In this document: positions 60,100 to 64,000 of the stretch, one piece after another
How positions within the stretch are numbered: position 1 is the stretch's first letter
How the letters are laid out: the number at the start of each line of letters is the position of its first letter
NCBI GenBank assembly: GCA_910576555.1
Contig: CAJTIY010000006.1
Location: forward strand, 62,001-126,000
Reading direction: 5' to 3'
From: an uncultured Alistipes sp.
GTDB taxonomy: Bacteria > Bacteroidota > Bacteroidia > Bacteroidales > Rikenellaceae
Length of the DNA: 64,000 bases
Notes under the pieces: generated by a model
The model's input: the letters and a program-made list of their open reading frames with translations, nothing else
The model's database searches: none
Told to the model about the DNA's origin: nothing
Made by a program: the position numbers and the translations under genes

Positions 60100-61140
60100 A
60101 TGAAAGCATTGCTCTTATCTACGCTGTGCGTCGGTGCATTGGTCGCCGACCGGTCCGTGGAGGCCTGTACGCGCGCCGTCTACACGGGACCCGATGGCAT
60201 GACGGCGACCGGCCGCACGATGGACTGGCGCGAGGATCCGCTCACCAACCTCTATCTCTTTCCGCGCGGCATGGAGCGTCGCGGCGCGAAGACGGACGAC
60301 ACGATCTTCTGGACCTCGAAGTACGGGTCGCTGGCCGTCGCCGGGTACGACATCGGCATCTGCGACGGCATGAACGAGAAGGGCCTCGTCGCCAACCTGC
60401 TCTTCCTGCCCGAGTCGGTCTACGACCGTCCCGGCGATACGCGGCCCGTGATGGGGTTGAGCATCTGGACGCAGTATGTGCTGGACAACTTCGCCACGGT
60501 CGAAGAGGCGGTCGCCGAGCTCGCGAAGGAGCGGTTCCGCATCGACTCGCCCGATCTGCCCAACGGCGTGCAGTCGCGGCTCCACATGGCCATCTCGGAT
60601 CCGTCGGGCGACAGCGCCATCTTCGAATACGTCGACGGGCGCCTCAGGATCCACCGCGGTCGCCGGTACAAGGTGCTGACCAACTCGCCGACCTACGACC
60701 GGCAGCTGGCCATCGACGACTACTGGCGCTCGATCGGCGGCCTTACGATGCTGCCCGGCACCAACCGCTCTTCCGACCGCTTCGTGCGGGCCTCGTTCTA
60801 CATCGACGCCGTGGAGCAGAGCTCCGATGCGGCGATCGCCGTGCCGACCGTGCTGTCGGTCATGCGCAACGTCTCGGTGCCCTACGGCATCTCGACGCCG
60901 GGCAGCCCCCATATCGCCTCGACGCGCTGGCGTTCGGTCGCCGATCAGAAGAACCGGGTCTACTATTTCGAACCGACCCTTTCGCTGGCGCCGTTCTACG
61001 TCGACCTCGCCCGCATCGACTTCTCGGCGGGTACGCCCGAGCGGGTGCTGCTGCTGACCGACGGGACGCACTACGAAGGCGATGCCACGGCGCAGTTCCG
61101 GCCCGTGGCGCAGCCGTTCGAGTTCCTGTTCGGCGTGTAG
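60100..61140 (+). CDS. Secreted choloylglycine-hydrolase-family enzyme (linear amide hydrolase)
   Basis: The family includes bile salt hydrolases and penicillin V acylases, Ntn-type enzymes that cut linear amides with an N-terminal cysteine. The start at 60100 gives 346 residues with a signal peptide ending VEA just before CTRAVYTG, so cleavage exposes Cys as nucleophile. Further family residues are Arg and Asp in TGRTMDWRED, Asn in LVANLLFLPES and Asn in VLTNSPTYDRQ. Whether bile salts, N-acyl amino acids or penicillin-like amides are the substrate cannot be told. The 265 bases upstream hold no gene and no clear -7 box. Confidence 0.88.
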   Translation: MKALLLSTLCVGALVADRSVEACTRAVYTGPDGMTATGRTMDWREDPLTNLYLFPRGMERRGAKTDDTIFWTSKYGSLAVAGYDIGICDGMNEKGLVANLLFLPESVYDRPGDTRPVMGLSIWTQYVLDNFATVEEAVAELAKERFRIDSPDLPNGVQSRLHMAISDPSGDSAIFEYVDGRLRIHRGRRYKVLTNSPTYDRQLAIDDYWRSIGGLTMLPGTNRSSDRFVRASFYIDAVEQSSDAAIAVPTVLSVMRNVSVPYGISTPGSPHIASTRWRSVADQKNRVYYFEPTLSLAPFYVDLARIDFSAGTPERVLLLTDGTHYEGDATAQFRPVAQPFEFLFGV

Positions 61141-61458
61141 GCGTAGCTGCGCGAAAAAAAAGAAACAGCAGGGAATCGTCACGATTGCCTGCTGCTCCCG
61201 GAGGTGTCACCCTCCTAAAACTACTAACCCAAACTTAAATAAATGAAGAAACCTCAACTGCGAAGCAGATTCGCAGTCGATGGAGCAAATCGCAAAGCGC
61301 GTGCCGGAATCGATGCGCACGTGCGGAGAGTGTCCGTGTGCGGGATGCTTGCGCCCGTTCGGACATGCGGCGCGGCGCCATGCGGGAAAGCCGGCGCTGC
61401 GGCGCTGCGGTTTTTTCCGGAAATTTCCGTATCTTCGGTTCGGAAAACAACATCTGTC
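61141..61458 (+). other. Intergenic region with a hairpin and a SusC-type leader remnant
   Basis: CAGCAGGGAATCG (61166-61178) pairs with CGATTGCCTGCTG (61182-61194) with one mismatch; no T run follows on the plus strand. At about 61214-61245 the AT-rich sequence ending CCCAAACTTAAATAAATG resembles the untranslated leader commonly found before SusC-type genes, and MKKPQLRSRFAVDG follows in frame, but no SusC body is present. The promoter of the GH110 gene is probably near TATCTTCG at 61432-61439, a degenerate -7 box. Confidence 0.45.
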
Positions 61459-63243
61459 ATGAAAGCGATTTACGTTCTGGCAGGGCTCGTGTCGCTCTGC
61501 TTCGCCGGCCGGCTCGCCGCGCAGCCGCGCTGTTACGACATCACCGATTACGGCGTGCGGCCCGACAGCCGTGAAAATGCCGCGCCGGCCGTCGCCCGCG
61601 CCGTGGCTGAGATCGCCGCGCGGTGCACGGGCGAGGAGGAGGTCGTGCTCCGCTTCCCGAAGGGGCGCTACGATTTCTACGAAGAGGGCGCCGCCGAGCG
61701 GACCTATTATATCTCGAACCACGATCAGACGCAACCCAAGCGCGTGGGCATCGCGCTCGAGGGGGTGCGGCGCCTGACGCTCGACGGTTGCGGCTCGGAG
61801 TTCGTCTTCCACGGGCGGATGCTGCCCGTGGCGCTCACGGGTGCGGCGCACTGCCGCCTGCGCGACTTCGGCATCGACTTCGCGACGCCCCACATCGCGC
61901 AGGTCCGCATCGTGGCGAACGATCCCGAGCGGGGGATCCTCTTCGAACCGGCCGCCGAGGTGCGGTGGCGCATCACGCCCGACTCGCTCTTCGAATATGC
62001 GGGCGAGGGGTGGACGCTGCGCCCCGAGACGGGCATCGCCTTCGAATCGGGAACGGGTCGCATCGTCTACAACACCGCCGACCTCGCGATTCCGCTGCAC
62101 GGCGTCTGCGAAACCGAGCCGGGGCGGATCCTTGCGCCCGCGTGGCGCGATGCGCGCCTCGTGCCGGGCACGGAGGTGGCGATGCGCGGCTACGGACGTC
62201 CGGCGCCCGGTATTTTTCTGGACGACGCCGCCGCCACGACGATCGAAGGGGTTACGGTGCACTATGCCGAGGGGATGGGGCTGCTCGCCCAGAACTGCAC
62301 GGACATCGAACTCGACGGATTCGGCGTGCACCTGCGCGGCGCCGACGATCCGCGCTGCTTCACCACGCAGGCCGATGCGACCCACTTCTCGGGGTGCCGG
62401 GGGCGGATCGTCTCGCGCAACGGTCTCTACGAGGCGATGATGGACGATGCGATCAACGTCCACGGAACCTACCTCAAGGTCGTGGAGCGGCTCGACGACC
62501 GCACGCTGGTCGGTCGCTACATGCACGGACAGTCGTGGGGCTTCGCGTGGGGCGCCCGCGGCGAGGAGGTGCAGGTCGTGCGTGCGGCGACGATGGACCG
62601 GGTCGGCGAGCCCGTGCGGATCGGGTCGATCGAACCCCGGGGTACCGCGACGACGGAAGGAGCCCGCGAGTTCGTCGTGCGCTTCGACCGCCCGCTGCCT
62701 GCGGAGGTCGTGCCCGAAGAGGGGTACGGGTTGGAGAATCTGACGCGCACGCCCGAGGTGCTCTTCGCGGGCAATACGGTGCGCAACAACCGGGCGCGCG
62801 GAGCGCTGTTCAGCACGCCGCGGCGCGTCGTCGTCGAGGAGAACCTCTTCGACCATGTTTCGGGCGCCGCGATCCTCCTGTGCGGCGACTGCAACGGCTG
62901 GTACGAGACGGGTGCCTGCCGCGAGGTCGTCATCCGCCGCAACCGCTTCGTCGATGCGCTGACGAGCCTCTTCCAGTTCACCCACGCCGTGATATCGATC
63001 TGTCCCGAGATTCCCGACCTCGCGGGACAACGCGCTTACTTCCACGGCGGCTCGGAGGGCGGCATCGTCGTCGAGGAGAACGTGTTCGACACCTTCGACG
63101 CGCCGATCCTCTACGCCAAGTCGGTCGACGGACTCCTTTTCCGCCGCAATACGATTCGCACGAACGATGACTATCCGCCCTTCCACTGGAACCGCAGCCG
63201 CTTCCTGCTGGAGCGGACTGCGAACGTGCGTATCGAGGAGTGA
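61459..63243 (+). CDS. GH110 alpha-1,3-galactosidase
   Basis: Removes terminal alpha-1,3-galactose, as in blood group B or linear alpha-Gal epitopes. The 594-residue product has a signal peptide (MKAIYVLAGLVSLCFAG), a right-handed beta-helix with many short parallel strands (IELDGFGVHLRG, VLFAGNTVRNNRARGALFST, VVIRRNRFVDALTSLF) and the signature MDDAINVHGTYLKVVERLDD near residue 335, where the Asp residues are the likely catalytic ones. ITDYGVRPDS at the start is typical of the family. Whether it acts on branched blood-group B or only on linear substrates cannot be told. It stands alone with a strong terminator. Confidence 0.87.
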   Translation: MKAIYVLAGLVSLCFAGRLAAQPRCYDITDYGVRPDSRENAAPAVARAVAEIAARCTGEEEVVLRFPKGRYDFYEEGAAERTYYISNHDQTQPKRVGIALEGVRRLTLDGCGSEFVFHGRMLPVALTGAAHCRLRDFGIDFATPHIAQVRIVANDPERGILFEPAAEVRWRITPDSLFEYAGEGWTLRPETGIAFESGTGRIVYNTADLAIPLHGVCETEPGRILAPAWRDARLVPGTEVAMRGYGRPAPGIFLDDAAATTIEGVTVHYAEGMGLLAQNCTDIELDGFGVHLRGADDPRCFTTQADATHFSGCRGRIVSRNGLYEAMMDDAINVHGTYLKVVERLDDRTLVGRYMHGQSWGFAWGARGEEVQVVRAATMDRVGEPVRIGSIEPRGTATTEGAREFVVRFDRPLPAEVVPEEGYGLENLTRTPEVLFAGNTVRNNRARGALFSTPRRVVVEENLFDHVSGAAILLCGDCNGWYETGACREVVIRRNRFVDALTSLFQFTHAVISICPEIPDLAGQRAYFHGGSEGGIVVEENVFDTFDAPILYAKSVDGLLFRRNTIRTNDDYPPFHWNRSRFLLERTANVRIEE

Positions 63244-63301
63244 GCCCGCGCCTACGGGCCGGGACGGCGCGAGGCCTCCGGACGGCGCGGCGCATGAACG
63301 G

Positions 63302-63336
63302 AACGCCCCCGCAGAACTCGTTTCTGCGGGGGCGTT
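63302..63336. terminator. Bidirectional terminator between GH110 and purB
   Basis: AACGCCCCCGCAGAA (63302-63316) pairs perfectly with TTCTGCGGGGGCGTT (63322-63336), five-base loop. T tail short on both sides. Confidence 0.85.
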
Positions 63337-63366
63337 TCATCGGTCGGGGCGGAGCGCCGCCGCCGA

Positions 63367-64000
63367 TCAGCGGAAGACGCCCGTGTAGGTCGCGGGCGAG
63401 AGCGCGCGCAGCTCCTCCTTCACCCCTTCGGCGACGTCGAGCGTCTCGATGAAGGCGGCGATCGATTCGCGGGTGATGTGGGTGTTGGTGCGCGTGAGGG
63501 CCTTCAGCGCCTCGTAGGGCTTCGGGAAACCCTCGCGCCGCAGGATGGTCTGGATGCCTTCGGCCACCACGGCCCAGTTCTGCTCCAGATCGCGGTCGAG
63601 CGCTTCGCGGTTGAGGATCACCTTGTCGAGTCCCTTCAGCAGCGAACGCAGGGCGATGAGCGAGTGGGCCACGGGCACGCCGACGTTGCGCAGCACGGTC
63701 GAGTCGGTGAGGTCGCGCTGCAGGCGCGAGACGGGGAGCTTCTGCGCGAGGTGCTCGTAGAGGGCGCTCGCGATGCCCAAGTTGCCTTCGGCGTTCTCGA
63801 AGTCGATGGGGTTGACCTTGTGGGGCATGGCGCTCGAACCCACCTCGCCGGCCTTGATCCGCTGCTTGAAGTACTCCTGCGAGATGTACATCCACATGTC
63901 GCGCGCGAGGTCGATGAGGATCGTGTCGATGCGCTTCAGCGCGTCGAAGATCGCCGCGAGGTTGTCGTAATGCTCGATCTGCGTGGTGTACTGCGAACGG
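63367..64000 (-). CDS. purB: Adenylosuccinate lyase, C-terminal part
   Basis: Works in purine synthesis, releasing fumarate from adenylosuccinate and SAICAR. About 210 C-terminal residues are inside the window; the frame continues past base 64000 through YTTQIEHYDNLAAIFDALKR. The fumarase/lyase signature GSSAMPHKVNPIDFENAEGN is complete and holds the flexible catalytic Ser loop, followed by SRLQRDLTDSTVLRNVGVP. The end RALSPATYTGVFR is normal. The start is outside the window. Confidence 0.94.
   Translation of the reverse strand, partial: RSQYTTQIEHYDNLAAIFDALKRIDTILIDLARDMWMYISQEYFKQRIKAGEVGSSAMPHKVNPIDFENAEGNLGIASALYEHLAQKLPVSRLQRDLTDSTVLRNVGVPVAHSLIALRSLLKGLDKVILNREALDRDLEQNWAVVAEGIQTILRREGFPKPYEALKALTRTNTHITRESIAAFIETLDVAEGVKEELRALSPATYTGVFR

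Overview
The window looks like a GC-rich member of the Bacteroidales, most likely Alistipes (Rikenellaceae) or a close relative. The reasons are the TAnnTTTG -7 promoter boxes (often with TTG/TTTG about 19-20 bases upstream), the near absence of Shine-Dalgarno sequences, a SusC/SusD glycan-uptake locus, lipoproteins with Bacteroidetes-type signal peptides, tryptophanase, NfnAB, and several secreted S9 peptidases. The genus is an inference. Almost all of the window is ordinary chromosome with short operons separated by clear hairpin terminators.

Layout. Bases 1-4494 are the end of an integrated element. They are clearly AT-richer than the rest and hold a truncated accessory gene, an orphan IS1595-like zinc-ribbon protein, a frameshifted tyrosine recombinase, an Mrr-like nuclease, and a zeta-type kinase overlapping a 52-codon ORF. 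They end in the 3' piece of a tRNA gene, which marks the attachment site. Next come a Sel1-repeat protein, adk/thiL (divergent), tRNA-His, groES-groEL, and a four-gene polysaccharide-utilisation operon (SusC, SusD, GH18 endoglycosidase, DUF1735-LamG lipoprotein) of the N-glycan-releasing type. The minus-strand run bamD-rpoZ-coaBC-recN follows, then greA, a small secreted His/Cys protein with a TonB receptor, mdh, gcvH, birA-dapD, a prolyl oligopeptidase-lysC pair, and a DUF5131-GNAT-YqaA operon.

The second half has a large Fn3-like lipoprotein, a lone DUF4435 (TOPRIM-like) gene divergent from a SUI1/YciH gene, a peptidase-propeller-barrel outer-membrane protein, a promoter-bearing 74-nt tandem repeat in front of PBP1A, asd, tryptophanase, superoxide dismutase, ogt, a DPP-IV-like peptidase, a LysM glucosaminidase, DUF4254-GT9, and a DUF1573-nfnA-nfnB run. 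It ends with a tRNA-Asn/tRNA-Val cluster, a secreted choloylglycine-hydrolase-family enzyme, a GH110 alpha-1,3-galactosidase and the 3' part of purB.

Together the accessory genes describe a gut commensal that feeds on host glycoproteins (GH18, GH110, S9 peptidases), may act on bile or N-acyl amides, makes indole, and balances NADH/NADPH/ferredoxin through Nfn. lysC, asd and dapD form part of the lysine/diaminopimelate route. The least explained signals are: the 74-nt repeat whose hairpin arms change together between copies and which creates a -7 box at each end (five boxes upstream of PBP1A and one unit in the island upstream of the zeta-type gene); matching nine-base C/G runs at the start of two surface-protein genes; and the multidomain metallopeptidase-like outer-membrane protein.
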